From IMG/VR virus record IMGVR_UViG_3300035701_002605, positions 1 to 58,261 of that record: a stretch of 58,261 nt of DNA; one strand, written 5' to 3'. Source of the stretch: a virus. The position numbers were made by a program, and so were the translations under genes. The notes beneath the pieces are model-generated. The model was not told the origin of the DNA and did no database searches. It worked only from the letters and a program-made list of their open reading frames with translations. Of this stretch, positions 16,843 through 25,339 are shown piece by piece. The first letter of the stretch is position 1. The number at the start of each line of letters is the position of its first letter.

Positions 16843-17376
16843 CTAACCTAGCATCGCGGCCCGCCGCCCGCGCCACCAGGCCTGCTCGTCATGCACCGCC
16901 CGCTGGGCCTCTGTCTTGATGGGCCGCAGGAGCACCCAAAGGTTAGCCCCCGGCCGGAAGCCCTGCTCGACGATCTGGAAGTAGTAGGGCGCGATCCCGT
17001 AGTCGCTGAAGCGCTCCACGTAGCCCGGCTCGAAGTAGCGGAACGTGTCTTCGGTAAAGGCCCTGACATGCGTGGGGTCGCCCCAGGCGGTCGGCGCTGT
17101 ATGGTACGGCACGGTGATCTCGACCCATGCCTGGGGGTCGGCGGAGCAGACGCGCCAGAGGTCGGCCATAAACGCCACCATGTCGCGGATGTGCTCTAAG
17201 GTCTGGTAGCAGCCGACGCGCTCGGCGCAGCCGTCGGCGATCGGCCAGGGGTGACATTCTAGGTCATGCACCAGGTCTACGCCGGGAAGGTTAGCCCGGT
17301 CTACGCCGAAGTAGTCCTCGGGCTTATTCAAGCCGCAGCCTAGCTCCAACCACTTCGGCGCTGGGCGGTGACTCAT
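16843..17376 (-). CDS. SAM-dependent methyltransferase-like protein
   Basis: 177 residues; the ATG at 17376 overlaps the TGA of the upstream methyltransferase (ATGA). The N-terminus KWLELGCGLNKPEDYFGVD is the SAM-binding motif I and the acidic strand-2 end. A QTLEHI segment followed by WRVCSADPQAWVEITVPY matches motifs II and III of small-molecule methyltransferases. Its place among glycosyltransferases suggests O-methylation of a sugar. Substrate is not visible from the sequence. Confidence 0.75.
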   Translation of the reverse strand: MSHRPAPKWLELGCGLNKPEDYFGVDRANLPGVDLVHDLECHPWPIADGCAERVGCYQTLEHIRDMVAFMADLWRVCSADPQAWVEITVPYHTAPTAWGDPTHVRAFTEDTFRYFEPGYVERFSDYGIAPYYFQIVEQGFRPGANLWVLLRPIKTEAQRAVHDEQAWWRGRRAAMLG

Positions 17377-17939
17377 CGCGTGGCCACCGCCAGGTATTCA
17401 TCCGGGCCGCCATGCCCGCGCCCGCGCCGGCAGTCGCGCACGATGCTAAGGCCAGCATCCGCGATCCACTTGGCGACCTCGCGGTCGGCAACGCGCCGGT
17501 GTAGCGCGTCCGGCTCGGCGTCAACGTGTACCCAGACTAGCGCCTTACCGCCAGGCTTCAGGCTAGCCGCTACGGCCATTAGCAGGCCGGCCGGGTCGTC
17601 GGCGTGGTCCAGGACGTTCAGGACCAGGGCCGTGTCGAAGACGGGCGTAAGGTCGCCCGCTGGCACAACGGCCTCGCCGTAGACCAGCCCGGCGTCGCGG
17701 TAGGCGCCAAACAGCGGGTCCACACAGACCACAATGGCCGGCGGCAGGTCGGCGATCCAGGCGGCCGATACCGGGCCGGAGCCGAAGTCGATCACGGCGC
17801 CTAGGCGGTCAAACTCCTCGAAGAAGTAGGATAGATAGCGGTAGCCGTAGAGGCCGAACAGGCGCGGCAAAGCGTTGGGCCGGGCCAGGAAAGCCCGCCA
17901 CCAGTCTAGCTCGCCGGCCTGCATCTGCTCCCAGGTCAT
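17373..17939 (-). CDS. SAM-dependent methyltransferase
   Basis: 188 residues. The ATG at 17939 (MTWEQMQAGELDWWR) is chosen over longer frames because it overlaps the upstream stop. VIDFGSGPVSAAWIADL is motif I, VCVDPL the strand-2 end, and LVLNVLDHADDP then LKPGGKALVWVHV are the late motifs of a class I fold. Second of four methyltransferases in the glycan cassette, probably acting on a sugar or lipid-linked intermediate. Confidence 0.8.
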   Translation of the reverse strand: MTWEQMQAGELDWWRAFLARPNALPRLFGLYGYRYLSYFFEEFDRLGAVIDFGSGPVSAAWIADLPPAIVVCVDPLFGAYRDAGLVYGEAVVPAGDLTPVFDTALVLNVLDHADDPAGLLMAVAASLKPGGKALVWVHVDAEPDALHRRVADREVAKWIADAGLSIVRDCRRGRGHGGPDEYLAVATR

Positions 17940-18169
17940 GTCGGGCTCCCGTCCCAGACGATCCGGGTAGCGCCATCGTGGCCGTTGATCTGTTCGATCT
18001 CGCCGGCGTTCTGATAGATATTCAGGGACCGGACATCGAACCGGCCCGGCAGCCACTCGATGATGCACCGCCCCGTGGGGAACTCCGCGCCTACCGCTAC
18101 CACGCCAGTACCGCTAACGCCGCTCACGTCCTCGTCGCGGATGAGCCGGAACGTCTTGATCGGGATCAT
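17936..18169 (-). CDS. Conserved-looking small protein, 77 aa
   Basis: The ATG at 18169 overlaps the upstream TGA (ATGA) and has GGAGG eight bases before it. The sequence has a basic start, a Gly/Val-rich middle and an ordered second half (WLPGRFDVRSLNIYQNAGEI then INGHDGATRIVW). The second half resembles small phage proteins that I have seen only as hypotheticals, with a GHDG..R.VW ending. Likely a single small beta domain. Function unknown. Confidence 0.6.
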   Translation of the reverse strand: MIPIKTFRLIRDEDVSGVSGTGVVAVGAEFPTGRCIIEWLPGRFDVRSLNIYQNAGEIEQINGHDGATRIVWDGSPT

Positions 18170-18693
18170 CCTAGCGGCCTCCGGGCAGCGGCCGCGACCA
18201 TGTCCGGCCACTGCCAGTCTAGCTCGTCGGCGGGCCGGTTAGGCGGGCGGTTAGTCCCCGCCGTGTCCACCTGAATGTCCTGGAAGCCGGCCCGGCTCAG
18301 CAGGTAGTGGAAGCCGTAGGGGGTCACGCGGTAGAAGTCCTTGGGCGCGGCGTGAATAGGGAAGCTAAAGCACCACGTCGCCAGGAATAGGCCGCCCGGC
18401 TGTAGCGCCTCGAACATCACCTCGATCGCCCGCCAGGGCTCTAGGACGTGCTCTAGGGTTTCGCAGGCGTAGACCGTCTTGAACCGGCCGGCGACGTAGG
18501 GCGTGGCTAGCAGAATGTCCAGCACCATGTCCACGCCGGCGCCCCGGACCAGGTCGATCCCTAGGTAGTCGGGCTGCGGGAACAGCGGGCGGGCCGTACC
18601 GTTCTCGTTGTGGGCGCCCACCTCTAGGACCGGCGGCTCGGGACGGTACCGCTGGACGGCGTCTTTCATCCACTCCATCACAAGGGGTCTCAT
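18166..18693 (-). CDS. SAM-dependent methyltransferase
   Basis: 175 residues. ATG at 18693 overlaps the upstream TGA (ATGA) with GGAGG eight bases before it; an ATG at 18711 is less likely. PPVLEVGAHNENGTARPL is motif I, DYLGIDL the acidic strand-2 end, and YACETLEHVLEPW then LQPGGLFLATW complete a class I methyltransferase of the methyltransf_11/23 type. Probably modifies a glycan precursor. Confidence 0.8.
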   Translation of the reverse strand: MRPLVMEWMKDAVQRYRPEPPVLEVGAHNENGTARPLFPQPDYLGIDLVRGAGVDMVLDILLATPYVAGRFKTVYACETLEHVLEPWRAIEVMFEALQPGGLFLATWCFSFPIHAAPKDFYRVTPYGFHYLLSRAGFQDIQVDTAGTNRPPNRPADELDWQWPDMVAAAARRPLG

Positions 18694-19496
18694 GGCGCCG
18701 GCCTCCGCCATGCGCCGATCCCGAAGTGGCCATCGGGCTCCGTTGCCCGGCGGTAGCCCATCCCTGCTAGCACATCGTCCAGAGTTTCCAGTAGGAAGGC
18801 GGTCTCTGGCAGGTGCGTGGGGTAGGGGCGGAAGCTATGCCGCGTCAGGTACAGCACGCCATCCGGCGCCAGGGCGGCGTCGAAGCGCCGGAGTAGGTTG
18901 ACAGGGTCCGGGATATGCTCGACTACGTCCAGCGCTGCCAGGGCGCCCCATCCGTGGTGCATTAGCGCGCCGTGGGGCGTAAACACGCGGACGGTGCCGG
19001 GAGCCCAATTCTCGGTGCCGGCCCAGATCCCGGCCTGCTCGAAGCGCCAGCGGGCAAACTCGGCGGTCTCGCCCAGGTCGGCAAAGCCCACCTGGTAGCC
19101 CTGGGCGGCGAGGAATAGGGCTTGCTGGCCGATCCCGCCGCCGTAGTCCAGGATCGTGCGCCCGGCCATGCCCAGGTAGGATAGGCCACCGTGCACGACG
19201 TTGGCCCGATGGTCGCCGGCCCACATCTGGCCCGGCGGGCCGATCCCCCGCAGAAGCTCGAAGATAAGGCCGTAGCAGCCGTCGTAGAACTGGCGGACCT
19301 TGCGCTTGGGTAGCCGGTCGGCAGCGCTCACATCCTGCCACTTGAAGTCGGGGCCGGTGGTCTGCTGCCATTCAAGCTCCAACAGCACGGCGGCGTCTAC
19401 GCCGACCTCGGAGTAGGCGTCAAAGTAGGCTCGGGGCAGGCCGGGCCAGTATGCCAACGCTAGCTGGTAGGCGTACTCGACCGCTTCATCGCTCAC
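18690..19496 (-). CDS. SAM-dependent methyltransferase
   Basis: 268 residues. GTG at 19496 (MSDEAVEYAYQL) overlaps the TGA of the GT4 gene as GTGA and has GGAGG upstream; a GTG one codon earlier is an alternative, and the longer upstream frame is a shadow. TILDYGGGIGQQALFLAAQG is motif I, and LAALDVVEHIPDPVNLLRRF with LAPDGVLYLT completes the domain. The first about 100 residues are helical and may recognise the substrate. Confidence 0.8.
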   Translation of the reverse strand: MSDEAVEYAYQLALAYWPGLPRAYFDAYSEVGVDAAVLLELEWQQTTGPDFKWQDVSAADRLPKRKVRQFYDGCYGLIFELLRGIGPPGQMWAGDHRANVVHGGLSYLGMAGRTILDYGGGIGQQALFLAAQGYQVGFADLGETAEFARWRFEQAGIWAGTENWAPGTVRVFTPHGALMHHGWGALAALDVVEHIPDPVNLLRRFDAALAPDGVLYLTRHSFRPYPTHLPETAFLLETLDDVLAGMGYRRATEPDGHFGIGAWRRPAP

Positions 19497-20482
19497 CACG
19501 TACCTCCGTCCGCCACCTGCGCCAGCAGGGCCTCGGCCTTGCCGGCCATGGCGTTGATGCTTAGGTGGTCCTCTACGTGCCGCCGGCAGGCGGCGGGGTC
19601 TAGCCTTAGCCACGCCCGTTCCTGTAAGCAAGCAACGAAGTTAGGCTCCGTTGCCATGAGCAAGCCGCTTACCCCGTCCAGGATGAATTCGGGGGTGGAG
19701 CCGTGGTCGAAGGCGAAGACGGGCGTGCCGGATGCCATCGCCTCTATCACCACGATCGGCGCCGGGTCCTGGGCCTCAGAGGTCATTAGTAGGCAGGCCG
19801 ACTGCGACAGGAGAAGTAGCCGCTGGTTGCCGGCGACCTCGCCCACATAGTCCGCCCAGCCCTCGGGCTTAATGCGGGGGCGCATGTAGGCGCCGAAGTA
19901 GCTGCTATCCACGGCCTGCCCGGCTACCGTGATCGGGATACCGGCGCGCTCACAGAGGTCGACCGCCAGGTGGGGCCGCTTATAGGGCATGATCCGGCCC
20001 ATCCAGAGGGCGCCCAGGCGCCGGTTCATCGGGGGGCCGACGCGGAAGTCGCCGGGCTCGATCCCGTTGTGCAGGGCGACCGGGTTAGGCCGTCCGTGCC
20101 AGCGGCCGTGAGCCAGGGAGCAGAAGACCACGTTGCGGGCGTGGGGCTCGATCTGGGCGTTACCGTGGATCATGGTAACGGCCGGCAGGGCCGGCCATCG
20201 GCTCTGCGCTAGCTGCCATCGGCTATGATCGAACAGCACGTCGGGCCGGGGCCGGCGCTCCATCCGATCCACGATCGCGGTCTCCGTGGCCGATGGGGTC
20301 CGATATTGCGATACGGTGACTAACTCGACGCCCGGCACGTCCGAGCCGACCAGCGCGAACAGCGTTACATGATGGCCCCGGCGGCTCAGGTTCTCGCCCA
20401 GCTTAGCGACCAGGTACTCTAGGGCCGCCGTAGCCCGCGCGGGCGTAGGCGCGAAGACGCTAGACTGTAGCCAGATGTTCAT
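19493..20482 (-). CDS. Family 4 glycosyltransferase
   Basis: 329 residues. ATG at 20482 overlaps the TGA of the RusA-like gene (TGATG) and has GGAGG seven bases upstream. GT-B fold: an N-terminal domain with GENLSRRGHHVTLFAL, and a C-terminal domain with RLGALWMGRIMPYKRP (the K that contacts the donor phosphate) and SEAQDPAPIVVIEAMASGTP (E-x7-E type). Probable retaining sugar transferase. Confidence 0.85.
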   Translation of the reverse strand: MNIWLQSSVFAPTPARATAALEYLVAKLGENLSRRGHHVTLFALVGSDVPGVELVTVSQYRTPSATETAIVDRMERRPRPDVLFDHSRWQLAQSRWPALPAVTMIHGNAQIEPHARNVVFCSLAHGRWHGRPNPVALHNGIEPGDFRVGPPMNRRLGALWMGRIMPYKRPHLAVDLCERAGIPITVAGQAVDSSYFGAYMRPRIKPEGWADYVGEVAGNQRLLLLSQSACLLMTSEAQDPAPIVVIEAMASGTPVFAFDHGSTPEFILDGVSGLLMATEPNFVACLQERAWLRLDPAACRRHVEDHLSINAMAGKAEALLAQVADGGTW

Positions 20483-20919
20483 CACCAGACCTCCAAGACG
20501 CAGTCGATCGACTTACCACATGGGCTGAAGGCCCGGCGCTCCGGCGGTAGGACCTCTAGGTTACGGTCGTTTTCGATGATGCCCAGGCGGTAGCGGGCGC
20601 CGCTGGCCTTGGTAGCTACCTGCAACACATCGATCAGGGGCTTTAGGGCGCCCACGCAGTTATCAGGGTCGGCAGCCTGGCGGGTGAAGTGGTGGGTCGT
20701 CGCCAGGCGTCCGTGCTGGAAGCCGCTCGGCCATTTCTGGCCCGGCTTGACGTGGCCGGCCCGTTGGAGCCACACCACGATCGCGGCGCCGGCCATGGTC
20801 GCGTAGTCGCGGCCGTGCTTCTGCTTGGCGGACCAGTGGGCACGGGCGTTAGGGAGAAGCGGCGGCGGCGGGTAGGGAACCGTGAACCGTAGGACCAGGG
20901 GCTTAGACGGCGTGGTCAC
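20482..20919 (-). CDS. rusA: RusA-like Holliday junction resolvase
   Basis: 145 residues, close to the about 120-150 usual for RusA. The pattern fits: a Pro-rich start with PNARAHW, then ADPDNCVGALKPLIDVL, and later GIIENDR, giving the three conserved acidic positions. RusA cuts four-way junctions and would resolve replication intermediates before packaging. GTG at 20919 with CGGGAG upstream. Odd point: it sits inside the glycan cassette and overlaps a GT4 gene by 17 bp, not with the recombination genes. Confidence 0.75.
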   Translation of the reverse strand: MTTPSKPLVLRFTVPYPPPPLLPNARAHWSAKQKHGRDYATMAGAAIVVWLQRAGHVKPGQKWPSGFQHGRLATTHHFTRQAADPDNCVGALKPLIDVLQVATKASGARYRLGIIENDRNLEVLPPERRAFSPCGKSIDCVLEVW

Positions 20920-21928
20920 TAACGATCTCCCGGAGTAGATGATCCCAGGCGACGGCGAAGCCCGTCAGGTTGGCGTGCCGCTCCGCCCAGGCCCGCGACA
21001 TCCCGCGCATGATCCCCCGGCCTCCTTCCCGGCAAAGCTGCCGGATCGCATGGGCAAAGTCCTCCGGCCTAGCCGTTATGGGGAGAGTATAGCCCACCGA
21101 CGTCAGGCCGCTAGGCGCCCAGGGGATGTCCTCGAAAATGCCGGCCTGGGTAGTGACGACGGGTAGGTCAGTCGCCATCGCCTCTAGGCAGGCGTAGGCG
21201 TTCCCCTCGTGGCGGGTAGGATGCAGGAAGATATGGCCCCGGCGGAAGGCGTCGGCCTCCTCGCCGATCCCGGCGTTCAGGTACTCGATCTGGTAGTCGG
21301 GTCCGAGCATGGCGGCTATCGCCGGAATGATCCGGCTACCCTTCTTCGCATTCTTGCCAGCCGCCTCTAGCACGATCCACGGTGGGCCGGGCGGTAGCGG
21401 CTCATCCGGCGGGCGGAAGGCTGCAAGGTCGACGCCGTGATAGATCGTGGCTACGGCGGTCCGGCCGTAGTGCCGGCGTAGCTCGCGGGCCGACGCGGCG
21501 CTGCAAGCCACCGGGTAGGCGTTAGGCGCGTTGAACGCCTCGCCCTGGCGCTGGACCTCGTCGGTGGGGCGCATGCCCATTCGCACGAACATCTCCGCCC
21601 AGGTGCCGTGCACGACAGGGACCACCGGCCGGCTAGTAACGCCGATCCCCCAGTAGCCGTCGCTCACGGCGATGTCGTAGCCGACACCGAAGGCCGGCCC
21701 GTCCAGCCAGGCCCCTAGGACGTAGGCTTTGTCTGGGTTGCCGACTCCCTGGCGATCATAGCGCTCATGGCCGGGCATGTCCGCCCAGCTAATGATGATA
21801 ACTTCCCAGCCGCGCTCCGATAGGGCGGCCTTCAGGTAGGCGGCGAACTTCTCGACGCCCCCTGACTCCCCGTCGGCGCGCTTTAGCCAGGAGATGTGCA
21901 CCGCTCTAGGTGGCCCGGTCCGGCTCAT
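20903..21928 (-). CDS. Family 4 glycosyltransferase
   Basis: 341 residues. ATG at 21928 (MSRTGPPRAVHISWL) overlaps the TGA of the GT9 gene (ATGA). N-terminal domain with GGVEKFAAYLKAALSERGW, as in many GT4 enzymes; the C-terminal domain has IYHGVDLAAF, GKNAKKGSRIIPAIA and HEGNAYACLEAMATDLP (E-x7-E). Retaining sugar transferase. Confidence 0.82.
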   Translation of the reverse strand: MSRTGPPRAVHISWLKRADGESGGVEKFAAYLKAALSERGWEVIIISWADMPGHERYDRQGVGNPDKAYVLGAWLDGPAFGVGYDIAVSDGYWGIGVTSRPVVPVVHGTWAEMFVRMGMRPTDEVQRQGEAFNAPNAYPVACSAASARELRRHYGRTAVATIYHGVDLAAFRPPDEPLPPGPPWIVLEAAGKNAKKGSRIIPAIAAMLGPDYQIEYLNAGIGEEADAFRRGHIFLHPTRHEGNAYACLEAMATDLPVVTTQAGIFEDIPWAPSGLTSVGYTLPITARPEDFAHAIRQLCREGGRGIMRGMSRAWAERHANLTGFAVAWDHLLREIVSDHAV

Positions 21929-22920
21929 GGTAGTTTGCCCTGAAGGATGCCCCACACCGCCTCGCCTGTCAGATCCCGGAGAGTCTTGCCCCTTGGGCAG
22001 TCGTGGGTGTCGCCGGGCGGTACGTGGGGGCGGCCCTCGACGTGGCCGAAGCGCCACATGCAGGGCTCGCACCACTCAGCGTTGCGGACCTCGGTGATAA
22101 GCTCGGGCGGCCCCCACACCTGGACCTTATAGGATGTCGCGCAAGTCATAACGATGGCCGGCTTCCCTAGGGCGAAACGCAGGTGGGCTAGGCCGCCCTC
22201 GGTGCAAAGCATCGACTCGCAGCGGTCCACTACGCCGGCGGTCTGGCGGATGTCAAGCGTCCCGGATAGGTTGATGGCATCGGACCAGGGCCGGCCCTGA
22301 AGGTGGCGGCCGGCTAGCACCACCGGGGTCCAACCGGTCTCTCGTAGCCGGCCGATGATGTAGGTCCAGCCCTCGTCAGTCCACATCTTTCCGGCCCAGC
22401 CCACGCGCGGGCTAAGGGCACAGTAGGGTCCGGGGGCGGCCTCGGCAAGCAGGGCGTCGGCTTCTTGGCGCTCGTAGTCCTGTAGGTAGTAGTCAAGGTC
22501 GAAGCGGGTAGCGGCGCTCCACGGAAGCCCTAGCCGGTCAAAGTAGCGGCCTTGGAGCGGCGCGTCCAGGGGCGGGCCGCCGTATTTGACGTAGTACATC
22601 TCGACGGCCTCGGCTTTGCCGGGACGCCGCTCGTCGATGTCCAGGACCCGGCTGATGTGGGGGTTATACCAGAGCATCTCGTCGGGCGCCCCGCCGCTGC
22701 CGGGGGCGGCGCCCGGCGCGTCGTACTCGACGCGGTGCCGGCCCTTTATGATCGTCTGAAAGAGGATAGTGGCGGCGGGCTCCCGCCGCTTCAAGGCCCG
22801 GATGGCCGGCGTACAACACAGCACGTCGCCCAGGCCCCAGGAGAGGTAGAGCAGATAGACCTTGGGCTTTAGGACTCTGGCTCCCTCTCGAACAGCGGTT
22901 TCTTGCCCCCGGTGCAGCAT
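21925..22920 (-). CDS. Family 9 (heptosyltransferase-like) glycosyltransferase
   Basis: 331 residues. The N-terminus YLLYLSWGLGDVLCCTPAIR is the GT9 signature (GD.L..TPA...L), and the C-terminal domain has LSPRVGWAGKMWTDEGW and ESMLCTEGGLAHLRFALGKP, where the acceptor and ADP-sugar bind in heptosyltransferases such as WaaC/WaaF. GT9 members usually use ADP-heptose. That is notable because the phage also has an HldE-like kinase and adenylyltransferase at 40.5-41.8 kb. ATG at 22920 overlaps the upstream gene by 52 bp; no better start exists in frame. Confidence 0.78.
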   Translation of the reverse strand: MLHRGQETAVREGARVLKPKVYLLYLSWGLGDVLCCTPAIRALKRREPAATILFQTIIKGRHRVEYDAPGAAPGSGGAPDEMLWYNPHISRVLDIDERRPGKAEAVEMYYVKYGGPPLDAPLQGRYFDRLGLPWSAATRFDLDYYLQDYERQEADALLAEAAPGPYCALSPRVGWAGKMWTDEGWTYIIGRLRETGWTPVVLAGRHLQGRPWSDAINLSGTLDIRQTAGVVDRCESMLCTEGGLAHLRFALGKPAIVMTCATSYKVQVWGPPELITEVRNAEWCEPCMWRFGHVEGRPHVPPGDTHDCPRGKTLRDLTGEAVWGILQGKLP

Positions 22921-23078
22921 TCCCCTTTAAACCCCAGCAGTGGCACTACGTCTACCTCGTCTACGTCGATGGTCCGCCGGCCGAACATCGGCACGTGGTA
23001 GACCTTCCCGCTAGGCAGCCTGGTCCGGGCGCCTACGGTAGCCGGCCCAGGGAAGCGGTAGCGGAGCCGAACCGTCAT
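22869..23078 (-). CDS. Small protein, 69 aa
   Basis: ATG at 23078. A basic, beta-like sequence (MTVRLRYRFPGPATVG, then FGRRTIDVDEVDVVPLLGF) with a CCTGGKK near the C-terminus. It is the second gene of the operon behind the promoter at 23701-23730, before the glycosyltransferases. The short length and post-capsid position would fit a head protein such as a decoration or connector piece. Not recognised. Confidence 0.5.
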   Translation of the reverse strand: MTVRLRYRFPGPATVGARTRLPSGKVYHVPMFGRRTIDVDEVDVVPLLGFKGECCTGGKKPLFEREPES

Positions 23079-23081
23079 TCT

Positions 23082-23666
23082 CTAGCGCCCGGCCAGGGCA
23101 CCCATCCCCTCGGCGCCGATGCTCTTGGGTCCTTGGGCCGTCACGCGCCGGCCGCGCGGCTGGGATGGGTCGGCGTAGGAGTCGGCCGGGGGCTCACCGG
23201 TTGGCGGCGCGGTAGCAGGGGGCGCCTCTGGCGCTTCCGGCTCCGGCGCGTCTGCCATCGGCATTCCCGACGACATCGCCCGCCGCTCCTCCGCCAGGAT
23301 CACGGCGGCCCGGTCCTGGGCTAGCAGGGTTTCTCGCCGGCCCATGATGAAGTAGGGCGTCCAGGCAAGGACGCTCGGCTGCCGGCCAACGCCGCTGCGA
23401 TGGCGCACCTCCTCACAATAGTCGGCGTGAATGATGTCCCAGCCCTGGTCAAGCAGCCCTTGGCACTCCTCTAGCCCACGGGCGGCGCTAACCGAACGGT
23501 AGGGCGACAGATCGGCCGGCACGCGCACGGTAGCGACAAAGCGCTCGAAGGCGGCGGTAAGGGACTGTAGGACGGGGGTTAGGGTATCTGGCGTGGGCTG
23601 CGTGGGGGTTTCGGCCGGCGGTAGGCCCGGCTCCTGGGGGGTTTCGGCTGGCTCGGCGTTTGACAT
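23082..23666 (-). CDS. Protein with acidic Pro-rich ends, 194 aa
   Basis: ATG at 23666 with AGGAGG four bases upstream, first gene behind the promoter at 23701-23730 and after the capsid terminator. Both ends are Pro/Ala/Glu-rich and probably disordered; the core (residues about 30-135) is helical. Found between the capsid gene and the glycan cassette. Possible head accessory protein or glycosylation substrate; the function is not visible. Confidence 0.5.
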   Translation of the reverse strand: MSNAEPAETPQEPGLPPAETPTQPTPDTLTPVLQSLTAAFERFVATVRVPADLSPYRSVSAARGLEECQGLLDQGWDIIHADYCEEVRHRSGVGRQPSVLAWTPYFIMGRRETLLAQDRAAVILAEERRAMSSGMPMADAPEPEAPEAPPATAPPTGEPPADSYADPSQPRGRRVTAQGPKSIGAEGMGALAGR

Positions 23667-23700
23667 GAGGCCTCCTATCTTGCGACATCAACCTGCCGCG

Positions 23701-23730
23701 ACTGTACGCTGCGGCGGGCCGGCATGTCAA
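23701..23730 (-). promoter_or_regulatory. Promoter P13 of the palindrome family
   Basis: Minus strand: TTGACA (23730-23725), 18-bp spacer containing GCCGCAGCG, then TACAGT (23706-23701). It is the most diverged member of the family: only the CCGCAGCG core of the palindrome is kept. It lies between the capsid terminator and the first gene of the glycan operon, with a leader of about 28 bases. It would drive roughly 10 kb. Confidence 0.7.
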
Positions 23731-23741
23731 GGGATAGAAAG

Positions 23742-23772
23742 GCCGGAGCCCCCGCTTAACGGGGGCTCCGGC
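23742..23772 (-). terminator. Hairpin terminator after the capsid gene
   Basis: A perfect 13-bp stem (GCCGGAGCCCCCG / CGGGGGCTCCGGC) with a 5-base loop, 21 bases beyond the capsid stop codon. On the minus strand it is followed by CCTTTCTAT, a weak U-tract. It separates the very strongly expressed capsid gene from the promoter-driven glycan operon, so it is probably a real intrinsic terminator. Confidence 0.8.
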
Positions 23773-23793
23773 AACCGGCCTGCTGGGGCTCGG

Positions 23794-25326
23794 TTACGTC
23801 GGGATGCCCAGCCACGTCGGCGTGCACGGGTGAACGTAGGTGCAGCCATCGTCGACCAGGCCGGCAAAGGTCATCTGGCAGAGCGCCTGCGCGCACATCG
23901 CCTTGACGACCAGCGCCGAGACCGCCCAGATCTCGAAGGCGATCGAGGTACACCCCGGCGTCAGGTCCTTGGCGCTCAAAGGTATCTGCGTCGCCTTGTA
24001 GATCAGGGGCTCGCCGTTGTGGGTGAGCCGGACCGGGTAAATGATGCTGTTGAACCTGCCGTTGCCCAGGTCGACCCTGGGGAACCGCGAGTCGCCGATG
24101 AGGGCTATCGGGCCGATACCGGCCATGATCGTCGACGCGAAGTTAAGCCCAGGGATGATGCCCTCGTTCTTGTCGAAGAACACGGTCTGGCTCCCGATCC
24201 CGTAGTAGCCCAGGGCGATCGCCGCCAGGGCCGTCGGGTGCCCAAGGATGGCCTGCGGGTGCGCGCAGCCACCGGCCAGGAACATGTCCAGGTTGGCGGC
24301 CGAGAACGTCCCCGACATCCAGGCCGGGCAGGACCGCGCGCCGTTGGCGGCCGTGATCTGGGCAACGATCCCGTCGAACTCCAACGGGTTGTTCCAGTGG
24401 TCGCCGTTAACGAGCAGGTCGTCCCAACAATTCAGGACCAGGATCATCGCCAGGCGCAGTTCCTTCTCCTTGAGGTCGGCAACGCCGCCCCGGATAAGGC
24501 TGGCAACGTCCTTCTCCCCCGGAAGCCCCTGGTCGTTGAAGCCGCCGATCAACTGGTTGACGCCGAAGCCGCCGGCGATACCAGCGATCGAGTGCCTGAT
24601 CCGGGACTCCACGAGGGTCTTCTTGACGCCGAAGTGCCGCTTGGTGACGGCCTGGAAGTCGGTGTCGTGCACGTCGTCCTCCGGGCATTCGCCCGGCGTA
24701 AAGGCGCACGAGTCGCAACCAGACGCGAACTCCAACCGCGTCAACTCCCGCCAGACCTCGATCATCGACCCGTCTACCTGCTCCGGGAAGGCCGTATAGA
24801 GCCCTAGCTCCTCACACAGCGTTATGATCTCCGTCTGGTCGATCGGCACGCCGAACTCGGCCCAGAAGTCGTGTATCGGCGTGGGCGGCGACGGCTGAAT
24901 GACCGGGTCGGTGTCCCGAAGCTGAAGGTAGGCAGCCCGCACGACGTTGCGGATCGCCTCGGGGTCGGCCGACGCAACCGCCTTCTTGAAGTCCTCTCCC
25001 ATCTGGGACTCGATGGCGGCGGCGCGCTGCTTTAGCTCGTCGCTGGCGGCGTGGCGCGCTACCACCTTTTGCGCCCACTCGAAGACCTCATCGGGCTCCG
25101 CGTAGTGGGCGATGTCCAATGGAATTCCCCGGCGATCCACCGGCGGAGTATGCGGGCGCCGGCCCTCATAGGCCGCGCGCTGCTCCTCCTCCTCCTTCCA
25201 CTGGCCGAAGCTCATCGTCCGGTAGGCGCCGGACCCGAAGAAAGCCGGGTCGATCCCGCCGCCGCCGAACATGTTTGGCGCCTTCAAGGCCGGATGCGGC
25301 CCGAAGGGCGGGCCTGCATACTTCAT
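23794..25326 (-). CDS. Major capsid protein
   Basis: 510 residues, ATG at 25326 with AGGAGG nine bases upstream. It directly follows the protease-scaffold gene and ends at a terminator, as expected for an HK97-fold capsid protein. The sequence has a charged N-terminal helix region (about residues 40-120) and a C-terminal beta/alpha part with EIWAVSALVVKAMCAQALC. A CDSCAFTPGEC cluster near residue 203 is unusual and may form disulphides or bind metal. CTAG and rare-looking Leu codons are fewer than in neighbouring genes, fitting high expression. Confidence 0.8.
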   Translation of the reverse strand: MKYAGPPFGPHPALKAPNMFGGGGIDPAFFGSGAYRTMSFGQWKEEEEQRAAYEGRRPHTPPVDRRGIPLDIAHYAEPDEVFEWAQKVVARHAASDELKQRAAAIESQMGEDFKKAVASADPEAIRNVVRAAYLQLRDTDPVIQPSPPTPIHDFWAEFGVPIDQTEIITLCEELGLYTAFPEQVDGSMIEVWRELTRLEFASGCDSCAFTPGECPEDDVHDTDFQAVTKRHFGVKKTLVESRIRHSIAGIAGGFGVNQLIGGFNDQGLPGEKDVASLIRGGVADLKEKELRLAMILVLNCWDDLLVNGDHWNNPLEFDGIVAQITAANGARSCPAWMSGTFSAANLDMFLAGGCAHPQAILGHPTALAAIALGYYGIGSQTVFFDKNEGIIPGLNFASTIMAGIGPIALIGDSRFPRVDLGNGRFNSIIYPVRLTHNGEPLIYKATQIPLSAKDLTPGCTSIAFEIWAVSALVVKAMCAQALCQMTFAGLVDDGCTYVHPCTPTWLGIPT

Positions 25327-25339
25327 CTGTTAGTCCCTC

